This document shows positions 26,117 to 34,149 of a DNA stretch of 42,069 bases, in pieces. Location of the stretch: the NCBI RefSeq assembly GCF_036567765.1, contig NZ_DATCTU010000103.1, positions 1 to 42,069 on the forward strand, in the 5' to 3' direction. The position numbers and the translations under genes are program-made. Position 1 is the stretch's first letter; each line of letters opens with the position of its first letter. The notes below the pieces were generated by a model. The model was not told the origin of the DNA. It saw nothing but the letters and a program-made list of their open reading frames with translations, and ran no database searches. The DNA comes from Pseudobacteroides sp. Its GTDB lineage: Bacteria > Bacillota > Clostridia > Acetivibrionales > DSM-2933.

Positions 26117-28384
26117 CTAGTCATCCAGATTACTGCCCGTTTCAAAATTTACTCCTACCTCATATCCTTTTTGAACTTCCTTGCCCGGTAAAACTGATTG
26201 GGAAACAGCAAAACCTTCCCCATTGACCTTTATATTAAGTCCAATATCATTAAGTGTATTTATGGCCTCCAAAACAGTTTTCTTGCTTAAGTCAGGTACC
26301 TTTACCATTACAGGCTTATCGGTTTTATACATATACAGTGTAATAAATGAATTCTCCCTTACTATTGTCCCCGGCTTTGGGTATTGGGATATAACCTTTG
26401 TGTTCTTAACATCTCCCAAATCTTCCTTTATAAAATCAAGCTTGCTTTTTTTCAATTCTGCAGCAGCGTTTTCAATATCCATATTTCTTACATCAGGGAC
26501 AGTGTATTCCCTTGGAATAAGCTTCTTATCACGCTCTGTGTATTTTCTTTCAACACCTAAATGTTCCAGTGTCTCTTCAATAATTTTTCCAGCTACGGGA
26601 GCCGCTACATACCCCCCTGTGTGTTCTTTCATATTGGGATAGTCCAGCGTAACCAATATTGTAATTACAGGGTTATCGATAGGTGCAAGCCCTGCAAAGG
26701 AAGCCACATATCTTTCTTCATCCTTATAATCAATGGGCACGGCCCATGGAATATTCAGGTTTTTAGCCAAGTCAGGCAAGCCTAATCTGTTTGTATTTTT
26801 TGTTGTTTCAGCTGTACCTGTTTTACCAGCAACACCATACCCTTTTACGTATGATTTCCCTCCTGTACCGTTAGGGTCACTGACAACACCTAATAGTATA
26901 TCCTTTAATGTTTCACTGGTCTGCCTTGAAATTACATTTCTAACAACCTCAGGTTCATTTCTTTCAATTATATTTCCATCCTGGTCTGTTATTTCTTTTA
27001 CTATATGAGGTTCCAAAAGTTTTCCTCCGTTGGCAATAGCCGAGTATGCCGTTATTAGCTGAAGAGGCGTTATTGTAAACCTCTGTCCAAAGGAAGCAAC
27101 AGCCATATCCAACTTTGTAGGCTTCTCCTGAAATATACCGCCAAGTTCTTCAGGAAGTTCTATACCTGTCTTATCATAAAACCCAAAGGCTTTCATATAC
27201 CCATAAAATCTATCTAATCCAACATCCTGAGACAGCTTTGCGTATACAGGATTACAAGACCTATACATACTGAGTCTGAAGCTTTCAACTCCATGCCTGT
27301 TGGGTAGGTGACAATCTATTTTAGGTGAATTGGGAGTTAGTCTGTATGTAAAATCGTTAACAGTTGTATCGGGAGTAACCAGTCCTTCTTCTATACCTAT
27401 GGCAGAAGTAATGGTTTTAAATGTTGAACCAGGCTCATAAGTGTCAGCAAGTGTTTTATTTTTCCATATGTAATTCCATAAGAATTTCCCTTCATTCTCT
27501 CCGGTACCTTTCCATTTGGTTGGATCTGCCCCTTGCGGCACACCGGTGGGCTTATTCAAATCGAAATCAGGCTTTGAAACCATCGCAAGAATTTCACCTG
27601 TCCTGGGATCCATTACAATTGCAGTCCCCCCGTTAACAACCTTAAACTGGGTTATAGCTTCACTCAAAGCCCTATCTGCTATATCCTGAATCACTTCATC
27701 AATTGTAAGGACTATATTTGACCCATCCCTTACATCGATGACCTTGCTTTCTCCAGGCATTACTCCCTGACCGCCTGCATCAACCTCACTCAAAATTTTA
27801 CCAGGTTTTCCTTTCAGGTATTTATCCATGGTTCTTTCAATACCCAGCACCCCACTGTTTTCAAAGTCTGTAAACCCAATAACATGTGAAGCTAAACTGC
27901 CAGCAGGATAGTATCTTTTCGGCTCTTCTTCAAGATAAACACCCTCAATCTTTTTTTCCTTAATCCAGGTCTTAATCTTTTCGGAGGTATCCTTATCCAC
28001 TTTCCTTTTTATAAGCTGGTATTTACTTTTTTTGTTTGCCAGCTTTTTTGAAATTTCGTTTTTATCGGTCTGAAGAATCTGGGACAACATTGATGCTATT
28101 TCGTCCGCATCCTCCTTCAGCTTGTGGATATTCTCAGGGCACACGGATATTGTATAATAGGGTATACTCACTGCAAGCTCTTTTCTATTCCTGTCATAAA
28201 TATTCCCTCTTCTTGGGGATATCAATGTATCTCTTGTCTGCTGTGCCAAAGCCGCTGAACTTAGCTTGCCGCCTTCAATGATCTGAAGCCAGACAAACCT
28301 GCCAATCAAGGCAGTTATCATGGCTACAAATATGAATAATACAAAAGCAATTCTCCCCTTTTTTATCTTTTGTAATGAGCTCAA
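26117..28384 (-). CDS. Class B penicillin-binding protein, SpoVD/FtsI type, with two PASTA domains
   Basis: A 755-aa membrane-anchored transpeptidase that cross-links peptidoglycan during septation or spore cortex synthesis. One N-terminal membrane helix (about 12-35), dimerisation domain (50-215), transpeptidase with S320-T-F-K323, S376-C-N378 and K521-T-G-T, then PASTA domains at about 626-687 and 693-748. SpoVD versus FtsI cannot be settled by sequence alone: B. subtilis SpoVD has one PASTA domain, and this gene is not in a cell-wall cluster. It is followed by the rhomboid-like gene. Confidence 0.9.
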   Translation of the reverse strand: MSSLQKIKKGRIAFVLFIFVAMITALIGRFVWLQIIEGGKLSSAALAQQTRDTLISPRRGNIYDRNRKELAVSIPYYTISVCPENIHKLKEDADEIASMLSQILQTDKNEISKKLANKKSKYQLIKRKVDKDTSEKIKTWIKEKKIEGVYLEEEPKRYYPAGSLASHVIGFTDFENSGVLGIERTMDKYLKGKPGKILSEVDAGGQGVMPGESKVIDVRDGSNIVLTIDEVIQDIADRALSEAITQFKVVNGGTAIVMDPRTGEILAMVSKPDFDLNKPTGVPQGADPTKWKGTGENEGKFLWNYIWKNKTLADTYEPGSTFKTITSAIGIEEGLVTPDTTVNDFTYRLTPNSPKIDCHLPNRHGVESFRLSMYRSCNPVYAKLSQDVGLDRFYGYMKAFGFYDKTGIELPEELGGIFQEKPTKLDMAVASFGQRFTITPLQLITAYSAIANGGKLLEPHIVKEITDQDGNIIERNEPEVVRNVISRQTSETLKDILLGVVSDPNGTGGKSYVKGYGVAGKTGTAETTKNTNRLGLPDLAKNLNIPWAVPIDYKDEERYVASFAGLAPIDNPVITILVTLDYPNMKEHTGGYVAAPVAGKIIEETLEHLGVERKYTERDKKLIPREYTVPDVRNMDIENAAAELKKSKLDFIKEDLGDVKNTKVISQYPKPGTIVRENSFITLYMYKTDKPVMVKVPDLSKKTVLEAINTLNDIGLNIKVNGEGFAVSQSVLPGKEVQKGYEVGVNFETGSNLDD

Positions 28385-28420
28385 AAAACTTCACACCTTT
28401 CCAAACAACTTACTCTTATT

Positions 28421-28448
28421 AAAAAACACTTTAAATTTAAAGTGTTTT
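28421..28448 (-). terminator. Rho-independent terminator of proA
   Basis: A perfect palindrome, AAAAACACTTTAAA / TTTAAAGTGTTTTT, ending in a T run on the minus strand. It lies between the proA stop and the PBP start, so the PBP needs its own promoter. Confidence 0.8.
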
Positions 28449-28494
28449 TATTTGATAAATGAATATATTCTAAATATCGGCACATTATTAATTT

Positions 28495-29790
28495 TTACAT
28501 AGGAAAATCTTTATCGGTTTTTTTATGTTTAAATGTCCTTACATGTTTTGAGTAATCATCTACTATATGACCATTTCCAATGAGCTTGTATTTGTATATT
28601 ATAAGACCATCCAACCCAACAGGACCTCTCGCGTGAATTTTACTTGTGCTTATACCTACCTCTGCACCAAAACCATAACGGAATCCATCAGAAAACCTTG
28701 TTGAGCAATTCCAAAATACATTTCCCGAATCCACAAGACTCATAAACCTAGCTGCCTTATTTTTATCCTTCGTAATAATTGCATCGGTATGTCCCGATCC
28801 ATAACGATTTATATGCTCAATCGCTTCGTCCAAATCCTTTACTATCTTAACGGACAGAATATAATCAAGGTACTCAGTTGCCCAATCATCCATAGTTGCA
28901 GACTTAGCATCAACAATCCCCCGAACCTTCTCACATCCCCTAAGCTCAACATCCTTTTTGTCAAGTTCTGCCTTAAGTGCAGGTAGAAAATCCCTTGCAA
29001 TCTTTTCATTTACAAGGAGTGTTTCAGCTGCATTGCAAACTGCAACATACTGAGTTTTGGAATCTGTAACGATCCTTACAGCCATATCTGTATCAGCATC
29101 TTCCTCAACATAACAATGGCATATTCCGTCAGCATGCCCCATTACAGGAATCCTGGAATTATTCATTATATGCCTTACAAACTCATTTGACCCCCTAGGA
29201 ATAATAAGGTCTATATAACCGTCCATTTTCAGCATTTCACTTACATCCGACCTTGTTTCAATTTGACTGATCCAACCCTCTGGCATGCCGGCCTCAATAG
29301 TTGCTTCATCTATAATCTTTGTCAAAATCCTGTTAGTTTCCTTCGCCTCTGAGCCACCCTTTAATAAAACACTGTTTCCGCTCTTTAAGCAAAGTGTGGA
29401 TATCTGAACCAATGCATCAGGTCTTGATTCAAAAATTATTCCTATCACGCCGATAGGGCATGTAACTCTGTAAAGCTCCAAACCTTCATCAAGCTCAGTA
29501 GAAGATAGTGTTTCCCCGACAGGGTCTGGGAGACCTATAAGACTTTTTATACCCTCTATGACATCATTTATTTTGCTTTCATCGAATTTAAGCCTCTTTA
29601 ATAAAGGAGCTGCAAGGTTTTCTTTTTCGCTCCTTTGCAAATCTTCCTTGTTAGCCTCTACAATCTCATTTTTTCTTTCTCCAAGCTTTATCGCAATGTT
29701 CTCCAAGGCTTTATTCTTCAATTCTCCACTAACAGCAGAAAGCTTAATGGAAGCCTCTTTAGCCTTTATGGCAATCTCCTGCATATTCAA
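28495..29790 (-). CDS. proA: Gamma-glutamyl phosphate reductase ProA
   Basis: NADPH-dependent reduction of gamma-glutamyl phosphate to glutamate semialdehyde, the second step of proline synthesis. About 430 aa of an aldehyde-dehydrogenase-fold protein: GIIFESRPDALVQISTLCLK and PRGSNEFV are ProA signatures, and C256 region TQYVAVCNAAETLL holds the catalytic cysteine. AAGGAG at 29801-29806 is 10 nt from the TTG at 29790 (chosen), 16 nt from the ATG at 29784, and too close to the TTG at 29799. proB is not in the window. Confidence 0.93.
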   Translation of the reverse strand: MNMQEIAIKAKEASIKLSAVSGELKNKALENIAIKLGERKNEIVEANKEDLQRSEKENLAAPLLKRLKFDESKINDVIEGIKSLIGLPDPVGETLSSTELDEGLELYRVTCPIGVIGIIFESRPDALVQISTLCLKSGNSVLLKGGSEAKETNRILTKIIDEATIEAGMPEGWISQIETRSDVSEMLKMDGYIDLIIPRGSNEFVRHIMNNSRIPVMGHADGICHCYVEEDADTDMAVRIVTDSKTQYVAVCNAAETLLVNEKIARDFLPALKAELDKKDVELRGCEKVRGIVDAKSATMDDWATEYLDYILSVKIVKDLDEAIEHINRYGSGHTDAIITKDKNKAARFMSLVDSGNVFWNCSTRFSDGFRYGFGAEVGISTSKIHARGPVGLDGLIIYKYKLIGNGHIVDDYSKHVRTFKHKKTDKDFPM

Positions 29791-29834
29791 TACAACCAAC
29801 TCCTTGTAAATTTATGTTCCAACGACCAAAGAAG

Positions 29835-29863
29835 AAAATCACTTGAGATTTTGCAACCTTTAG
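29835..29863. repeat. Dispersed intergenic repeat, partial copy F (left hairpin)
   Basis: AAAATCACTTGAGATTTT followed by GCAACC matches the left hairpin and first linker bases of the repeat family at 32573, 33706, 36381 and 41871. The right hairpin is missing. It lies in the proA leader. Confidence 0.6.
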
Positions 29864-29960
29864 CCTTATAATATCCTTTTTGCACACTGTTGGGAATTTA
29901 TTATATTCTAACATAAACCATTTGTTTTGAAAAACATTTTTGCTTATTTAATGTATGATT

Positions 29961-30085
29961 AAAAAATTACATTCGCTTTCTACGTATCTGGTGGTTTAGC
30001 TTCACTAAACTGCTCGCCATGCACCCCGGGTGTTGACGAGTTAATTCAACACCTGAGCGAAATTTATAGCGGAAGTTATTTTTTG
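29961..30085. repeat. MITE-like element with inverted ends, 125 bp
   Basis: The ends are imperfect inverted repeats (AAAAAATTACATTCGCT at the left; AGCGGAAGTTATTTTTT at the right). Inside are two clean hairpins, GTTTAG/CTAAAC (29994-30010) and GGTGTTG/CAACACC (30029-30053). The right end shares 20 identical bases, AAATTTATAGCGGAAGTTAT, with the element at 35592-35649. The 338-bp gap 29791-30128 otherwise holds only the repeat fragment above and a possible proA -10 box TATAAT at 29905-29900 (minus). Confidence 0.6.
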
Positions 30086-30128
30086 TTCCTGCCTAAGAAT
30101 ATTTCCGATAGACTAGTTTAAAATGGTT

Positions 30129-30395
30129 CTAATCTATCAGCTCAATCTTTGCGTCCCCAATTATCTTTGTTTCACATGCAAGCCTGTATCCCTTCTCAAT
30201 CTGCTCATCACTTAAAAACTTTTTTTCAGCTTTTGACAACTCCGAAACCTCTCCGTCTGCTACCCTGACCATGCACTTTCCACACTTTCCCCTTCCGTCA
30301 CAACTCGCCTTTATCTTTAAATTTAAGTCCAAGGCTACATCCAATATTGATTTTTCTTTTTTTATTTTTGTTTTTTTAATGAATTTAACCTTCAT
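30129..30395 (-). CDS. Plant-type 2Fe-2S ferredoxin
   Basis: An 88-aa ferredoxin-fold protein. The cluster ligands are C-x5-C-x2-C (CDGRGKCGKC) and a fourth cysteine in RLACETK, the arrangement of 2Fe-2S ferredoxins and of the N-terminal domain of corrinoid-reactivating proteins. It is a small soluble electron carrier with unknown partner. GGAGG stands 9 nt before the ATG at 30395; an in-frame codon 33 nt earlier lacks a site. It is apparently monocistronic. Confidence 0.9.
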   Translation of the reverse strand: MKVKFIKKTKIKKEKSILDVALDLNLKIKASCDGRGKCGKCMVRVADGEVSELSKAEKKFLSDEQIEKGYRLACETKIIGDAKIELID

Positions 30396-30500
30396 AAAAC
30401 CAATCCTCCATAGCTTAATAAAATCCATTATCCATCTATACTTACCACTATTTTATATATTTCCTCCAAAAAAAATATCTAAATAATATAAATAATAAAT

Positions 30501-30534
30501 AAAAGAAGATCCTGGTCATCCACGATCCTCTTTT
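30501..30534 (-). terminator. Rho-independent terminator of the two small unknown genes
   Basis: Minus-strand stem AAAAGAGGATC / GATCTTCTTTT (one G-U pair) around a 12-nt loop, running into T-rich TTTTATTTATT. It lies 68 bp downstream of the 96-aa gene. Confidence 0.75.
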
Positions 30535-30601
30535 ATTTGGATTTGTACGCTCCCTATAAAGGTTTCCTAATCACTTATGGAACACTATTATTTTTCTGCC
30601 C

Positions 30602-30892
30602 TCAAGTTTGATTATTGTTCTCCGCTTCCTTTAATACTTCTTCGAAACTTTCTTCGAAGTCGGAATTCTTGCTATAATACTTTATGTTTCGAGCCATTTT
30701 TTCAAGCGTATTCAAAGAACTGGCACCTGTAGCATTCTCCAACTTATCATGACTGTCCGACATCAAACTTAGCGAATCTTTATATCTTTCTCTGAATTTA
30801 CTTTCAAATTCCTTATTCACATTGTCAAATGAAACTTCATTTATATTAAATTGCTGACTGAAATTCAAACCTTGGGTGTTATTACCTTCCAT
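30602..30892 (-). CDS. Small hydrophilic protein of unknown function (96 aa)
   Basis: I do not recognise this protein. It is very polar, rich in Asn, Ser, Glu and Lys, with predicted helices (VNKEFESKFRERYKDSL and LNTLEKMARNIKYYSK) and no cysteine, signal peptide or membrane segment. The ATG has GAGGGAG/AAGGGA just upstream. It lies 38 bp after a 53-aa gene in the same direction, and the pair is framed by a possible sigma-G promoter and a terminator, so it may be a sporulation protein; this is only inference. Confidence 0.75.
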   Translation of the reverse strand: MEGNNTQGLNFSQQFNINEVSFDNVNKEFESKFRERYKDSLSLMSDSHDKLENATGASSLNTLEKMARNIKYYSKNSDFEESFEEVLKEAENNNQT

Positions 30893-30930
30893 AATCCCTT
30901 ACACTCCCTCATGTATTATTGGGTCCCTAA

Positions 30931-31092
30931 CTATTCCTTTGTATTATTCTTTTCTTCTGATGCCCTTTTCTTTTCATTTTCCTTTAGCTCAGATGTGCTT
31001 TCATCTTTTCCATATTCTTTGTTGAAGGGTGACTTCTCTAAGAAACTTCCAATTTCCATATCAATCTTTCCAAAAGGGTTCCATCCTTTCAT
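30931..31092 (-). CDS. Very small protein of unknown function (53 aa)
   Basis: An ATG at 31092 with a strong TAGGAGG 7 nt upstream opens a 53-codon frame starting MKGWNPFGKIDMEIGSFLEK and ending in a Lys/Glu-rich tail (KKRASEEKNNTKE) before TAG. The first half is amphipathic and aromatic, the second half highly charged. I do not recognise the family. The ribosome site, the placement directly before the 96-aa gene and the candidate promoter upstream support a real gene. Confidence 0.65.
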   Translation of the reverse strand: MKGWNPFGKIDMEIGSFLEKSPFNKEYGKDESTSELKENEKKRASEEKNNTKE

Positions 31093-31152
31093 AACAAAAC
31101 CTCCTAATGGATAATGTTTTTATAATGTTTATTTAATAATATTTTGTATCAT

Positions 31153-31182
31153 TATCATGAAAATTATATTTGTTAATAATGC
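31153..31182 (-). promoter_or_regulatory. Possible sigma-G (forespore) promoter
   Basis: On the minus strand GCATT (31182-31178), an 18-bp spacer, and CATGATA (31159-31153) match the Bacillus sigma-G consensus GHATR-N18-CATNHTA at all but one position. The start would be about 50 nt before the 53-aa gene. Short consensus matches in AT-rich DNA can occur by chance. Confidence 0.35.
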
Positions 31183-31286
31183 TAAAAAAGCCTTAATGTA
31201 CGAAAACACTTCCCACTTAATTCCATAACATTTAAAAGTGTTTATTCAATATTTGGATATTACTATAAAATAAGATAATTCCCTAA

Positions 31287-31330
31287 AAAATAAAAATGAC
31301 TTATTCATGTGAATAAGTCATTTTTATTTT
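31287..31330 (-). terminator. Terminator of the tRNA pair
   Basis: A nearly perfect palindrome of about 21 bp per arm (core ATGACTTATTCA / TGAATAAGTCAT) with a T run on the minus side, 3 bp after the tRNA-Met 3' end. Confidence 0.9.
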
Positions 31331-31332
31331 AG

Positions 31333-31406
<74 letters not shown>

Positions 31407-31436
31407 ATATGAAAATCGCATTATAAGTGATGTTAG

Positions 31437-31521
31437 TGCCGGAGACCGGAATCGAACCGGTACGGAGGATTAGTCCGCAGGATTTTAAGTCCTGTGCGTC
31501 TGCCAGTTCCGCCACTCCGGC
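31437..31521 (-). tRNA. tRNA-Leu (TAA)
   Basis: An 85-nt class II tRNA starting GCCGGAGTGGCGGAACTGG, with anticodon TAA in ACTTAAAAT, a long variable arm, and T-arm GGTTCGATTCC. The acceptor stem GCCGGAG pairs with CTCCGGC; CCA is not encoded. It is transcribed before tRNA-fMet from a strong promoter. Confidence 0.95.
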
Positions 31522-31551
31522 ATATCTGCATCACTTATCAGCGACTTTTAC

Positions 31552-31580
31552 ATTGTAATACATTAATTGTTGTTTGTCAA
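31552..31580 (-). promoter_or_regulatory. Strong sigma-A promoter of the tRNA operon
   Basis: On the minus strand a perfect TTGACA (31580-31575), a 17-bp spacer and TACAAT (31557-31552). The start would be about 25 bp before the tRNA-Leu 5' end. Confidence 0.9.
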
Positions 31581-31630
31581 TAACTTTTTAATGTTAAATT
31601 GTGCTATTTTTATATTTCTATAAAAGCTTA

Positions 31631-31675
31631 ATTGCTATCATGAGAAATTGGGTGTAGAGTACACCATCATTCCCC
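31631..31675. repeat. Dispersed intergenic repeat, degenerate copy E (right hairpin)
   Basis: TATCATGAGAAATTGGGTGTAGAGTACACCATCATT keeps the linker end and the GGTGTA...TACACC hairpin of the repeat family; the left hairpin is eroded. Confidence 0.6.
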
Positions 31676-31685
31676 ATATATACAC

Positions 31686-31714
31686 AAATATCCGGGTAAT
31701 TTACCCGGATATTT
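31686..31714. terminator. Hairpin after yabR
   Basis: Perfect 14-bp arms AAATATCCGGGTAA / TTACCCGGATATTT, 27 bp after the yabR stop. The T tail is short, but position and strength suggest transcription termination. Confidence 0.7.
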
Positions 31715-31740
31715 AATATAATCAATTAAGTTGATATCAT

Positions 31741-32163
31741 TTAAAATTGAGCAGATCTTCTGTACCCACCACTGCCCCTTTTGGATTCAAAATTTTTCTT
31801 TAAATCATGAAGCTTTTCATCACTATCCTTCATGAACTTTGCCAGTCGCTCTTCGAATGACAGGTTATCAGTGCTATTTCTGTTCCAGTCAATATCAACA
31901 GGCTTAACAGTTCTGTGATTAGTATTGGATTCTTGAGCTTTCTTAATAGATAAACTAATCTTACCGTTTTTGTCTACTGAAATAATCTTCACTTTAACAA
32001 CTTGATTTTCTTTGAGATGTGACCTTATGTCTTTGACATATTCCTCAGCAACTTCAGAAATGTGCACCAGACCTGTTTTTCCTTCCGGCAGTTGAATAAA
32101 AGCCCCAAAACTGGTTATACCGGAGACCTTACCTTCAACTATCTTGCCAACTTCAACCAGCAT
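31741..32163 (-). CDS. yabR: S1 RNA-binding domain protein YabR
   Basis: A 140-aa protein with one S1 domain (about 1-75: VGKIVEGKVSGITSFGAFIQLPEG, then GLVHISEVAEEYVKDI), similar to polynucleotide phosphorylase S1 repeats, and a polar tail ending in a Gly/Arg-rich stretch. It follows divIC as yabR does in B. subtilis. The family binds RNA and may associate with ribosomes; its exact role is unclear. A strong AAGGAGG lies upstream. Confidence 0.88.
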   Translation of the reverse strand: MLVEVGKIVEGKVSGITSFGAFIQLPEGKTGLVHISEVAEEYVKDIRSHLKENQVVKVKIISVDKNGKISLSIKKAQESNTNHRTVKPVDIDWNRNSTDNLSFEERLAKFMKDSDEKLHDLKKNFESKRGSGGYRRSAQF

Positions 32164-32273
32164 AAAAAATATTATCCTCCTTGGAATATAAATAGGGTAA
32201 GTTAATTATACCTCAAAAAATGCATTTCGTCAATACCCTATTAAGCTCCCAAAACTCCTAGCAGACAGTTACA

Positions 32274-32552
32274 TTATCTATTCACATCAATATATACTCT
32301 TTCATTCTTTTTAACCATTCCAAGCTCTTCCCTTGCCATCTTTTCTATGTACTCATCACTGTTGACATTTTTCATTTGCTTTTCCAAATCTGCACCCTGC
32401 TTTTTCTGAAGAGTAATCTTGTTCTCCAAATCTGCATGCTGTTCTTTCTTAGAATCTAAAAGCCCTTTAAGGCTAACACTTATGTAGCCTGAGTATAAAA
32501 GAATCAAAGCAATAACGATGAACCAAAATTTACTCTTTCTCTTTTTCTTCAT
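32274..32552 (-). CDS. divIC: Septum formation initiator DivIC/FtsB family
   Basis: A 92-aa bitopic protein: short basic cytoplasmic start (MKKKRKSKFW), one membrane helix (about 8-27), then an extracellular coiled coil (SKKEQHADLENKITLQKKQG and on). It forms a complex with FtsL-type proteins at the division septum. The frame is open a further 37 codons upstream, but that part lies in a dispersed repeat; AGGAG fits the ATG at 32552. The gene order yabQ-divIC-yabR matches B. subtilis. Confidence 0.88.
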   Translation of the reverse strand: MKKKRKSKFWFIVIALILLYSGYISVSLKGLLDSKKEQHADLENKITLQKKQGADLEKQMKNVNSDEYIEKMAREELGMVKKNERVYIDVNR

Positions 32553-32572
32553 AACCATAACTCCTCTTTTGT

Positions 32573-32653
32573 ACAAAATCGCTTGCGATTTTGCATCCTT
32601 GGTTATTGTCGTGAGAAATTGTGGTGTAGCATACATCATAATTTCATAGACAT
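32573..32653. repeat. Dispersed intergenic two-hairpin repeat, copy A
   Basis: Left hairpin AAAATCGC-TT-GCGATTTT, linker GCATCCTTGGTTATTGTCGT, right hairpin GAAATTGTGGTGTA...TACATCATAATTTC. It lies in the leader of divIC and creates a misleading upstream extension of that reading frame. Confidence 0.85.
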
Positions 32654-32718
32654 TAACAAACATTTTAACACCTATATTTTATAATTCAATAACTTATTTG
32701 TAAATCCTTCTTTGATAC

Positions 32719-33222
32719 TTATATTTTTTTTCTTTTGTTTCTAAAGATTCTATTTGATATTTTATACTTATCCAAATTTATCCTTGCTACCCTTTTTGAG
32801 TTCCTTAAAATTCTTGTAAAAATTTTATATATAAAAATGCATGGTATTGAGAAGAACCTGAAGATAACTCTTATAGGATAAATAAGTATTCGCCATAATG
32901 TTTTTAGTACCCTTTTGAGAAATTCAATAACTCTTAAGGATACATACATGACCACCTTACTTAATAGAAGTATATATAAAACCGCCCCTATAATGGTTCC
33001 AAGAAAAATATATCCCCTGATTTCACCTTCGTTTCCAATGTATACAATGGTAAACATAATCGCTGCCGATATGCTCCAGTATAGAAGGTCCTCAATATAT
33101 GTTATTATGTTGTTAGTCTTAATGGTCTTCCTTTTGATTCTGAATATGTCATATACAAAAGATATTAACATTCCTCCAAAAACAGACCATAAAAAGATAT
33201 TTACTTGATTGCTTATCGACAT
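32719..33222 (-). CDS. yabQ: Spore cortex biosynthesis protein YabQ
   Basis: A 167-aa membrane protein with three or four N-terminal helices (about 5-25, 42-62, 69-90) followed by a long basic, hydrophobic tail (RVLKTLWRILIYPIRVIFRF). Family members are made in the mother cell, locate to the forespore envelope and are needed for spore cortex formation. Synteny with yabP upstream and divIC downstream supports the name. Confidence 0.9.
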   Translation of the reverse strand: MSISNQVNIFLWSVFGGMLISFVYDIFRIKRKTIKTNNIITYIEDLLYWSISAAIMFTIVYIGNEGEIRGYIFLGTIIGAVLYILLLSKVVMYVSLRVIEFLKRVLKTLWRILIYPIRVIFRFFSIPCIFIYKIFTRILRNSKRVARINLDKYKISNRIFRNKRKKI

Positions 33223-33283
33223 ATATTATCCCAACCATTAGTCCTTTAGCTATTATCAAAAATACAATTTATCCTCAGGCAGT

Positions 33284-33574
33284 TTATTTAAACATCTTTG
33301 CCCAAAAACCACCTGACTTGCCGCCTTCTTTGTCACTGTATTCCAAAGAACAGATGTCACCTTCGATATCAAGCTCCGAATTATCGAGATTAAGCTTGTT
33401 AATATGCAAATCTTCGCCTTTTACTGTCAGAACTCCAAGTTCAGTATCTACTATAACGCACTCATCGTTAAAGCTTTCAACATCTAAAACACCGGAAATG
33501 CTAAGCCTCTCCCTGTTTTCAAGTATTAAATTTTGAACTTTCTGCTGTTTTATACTTTTTTTGTCCTCAATCAT
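33284..33574 (-). CDS. yabP: Sporulation protein YabP
   Basis: A 96-aa YabP/YqfC-family protein. The core ENRERLSISGVLDVESF and DTELGVLTVKGEDLHINKLN matches the family and suggests a small beta-rich fold. It is a sporulation protein usually co-encoded with YabQ. AAAGGGGAG lies 7 nt before the ATG at 33574; the longer frame runs upstream without a site. A repeat element separates it from rqcP. Confidence 0.9.
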   Translation of the reverse strand: MIEDKKSIKQQKVQNLILENRERLSISGVLDVESFNDECVIVDTELGVLTVKGEDLHINKLNLDNSELDIEGDICSLEYSDKEGGKSGGFWAKMFK

Positions 33575-33705
33575 AGTCTTTCTCCCCTTTAATAGATGTG
33601 TTTTAGTTTGTAATACCATATGATTTAGTATTACGGTATTTTATCCACATATCTATTCCTATGCTTGGGAGCATCTAAAAATACCTTATAAATGGACATA
33701 GACAT

Positions 33706-33790
33706 AAAAAATCACAAAGTGATTTTTAACCTTGACCGTTGTCGTGGGAAATTGTGGTGTGTATACACCATAATTTCCTAGACATAAAAA
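33706..33790. repeat. Dispersed intergenic two-hairpin repeat, copy B
   Basis: Left hairpin AAAATCAC-AAA-GTGATTTT; compared with copies A and D a G-C pair is replaced by A-T on both sides. The right hairpin GGAAATTGTGGTGT / ACACCATAATTTCC is the best preserved, with one G-T pair. The 12-bp sequence TAGACATAAAAA stands at both borders (33699-33710 and 33779-33790). It lies between rqcP and yabP. Confidence 0.88.
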
Positions 33791-33802
33791 AAAGTGATTA
33801 TA

Positions 33803-34057
33803 TCAATCACCTTTTTCTATGTACATTCCTTTAGCATCACTTTTGGAGACTGTTTCAGATATGGATGCTACTTCTACCTTCACATTGCTGTTACCGAATT
33901 GAATTTCTATCGTATCTCCAACCTTAACCTCGTTTGAAGGCTTTGCTGTTTTTCCGTTAATCTTTACTCTTCCCTGATCACATGCTTCACTTGCCAATGT
34001 TCGTCTTTTAATAAGTCTAGATACCTTAAGGTACTTGTCAATCCGCAATTCCTTCAC
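33803..34057 (-). CDS. rqcP: S4-domain ribosome quality-control protein RqcP (YabO)
   Basis: An 84-aa protein that is essentially one S4 RNA-binding domain (MKELRIDKYLKVSRLIKRRT, then GRVKINGKTAKPSNEVKVGD), homologous to Hsp15. RqcP works with RqcH on obstructed 50S subunits to add alanine tails to stalled peptides. Translation starts at GTG with only a weak GTGGG site. Its place near mazG and yabP is conserved in Firmicutes. Confidence 0.9.
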   Translation of the reverse strand: MKELRIDKYLKVSRLIKRRTLASEACDQGRVKINGKTAKPSNEVKVGDTIEIQFGNSNVKVEVASISETVSKSDAKGMYIEKGD

Positions 34058-34082
34058 CCCACTTACTTAAATTCATCTTTGC

Positions 34083-34117
34083 AAAAATGGGCGACCTTCC
34101 ACGGCTCGCCCATTTTT
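34083..34117 (-). terminator. Rho-independent terminator of hup
   Basis: Perfect 12-bp stem AAAAATGGGCGA / TCGCCCATTTTT with an 11-nt loop and T run, 33 bp after the hup stop. rqcP begins just beyond it, so it needs read-through or its own promoter. Confidence 0.88.
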
Positions 34118-34149
34118 ACCTTCTTAGAATAGCTTATACATATATAATA

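Noticed and set aside
28473..28480. Perfect sigma-D -10 element GCCGATAT on the minus strand
   Set aside because: The only TAAA upstream is 12 bp away, outside the 14-16 bp range, the element lies just after the proA stop, and a terminator stands between it and the PBP gene.
30029..30053. GGTGTTG/CAACACC hairpin as terminator of the ferredoxin gene
   Set aside because: No T run follows on the minus strand, and it is better explained as an internal part of the repeated 125-bp element.
32553..32663. N-terminal extension of the divIC reading frame
   Set aside because: It is translated from dispersed repeat copy A and has no ribosome site; AGGAG before 32552 sets the start.
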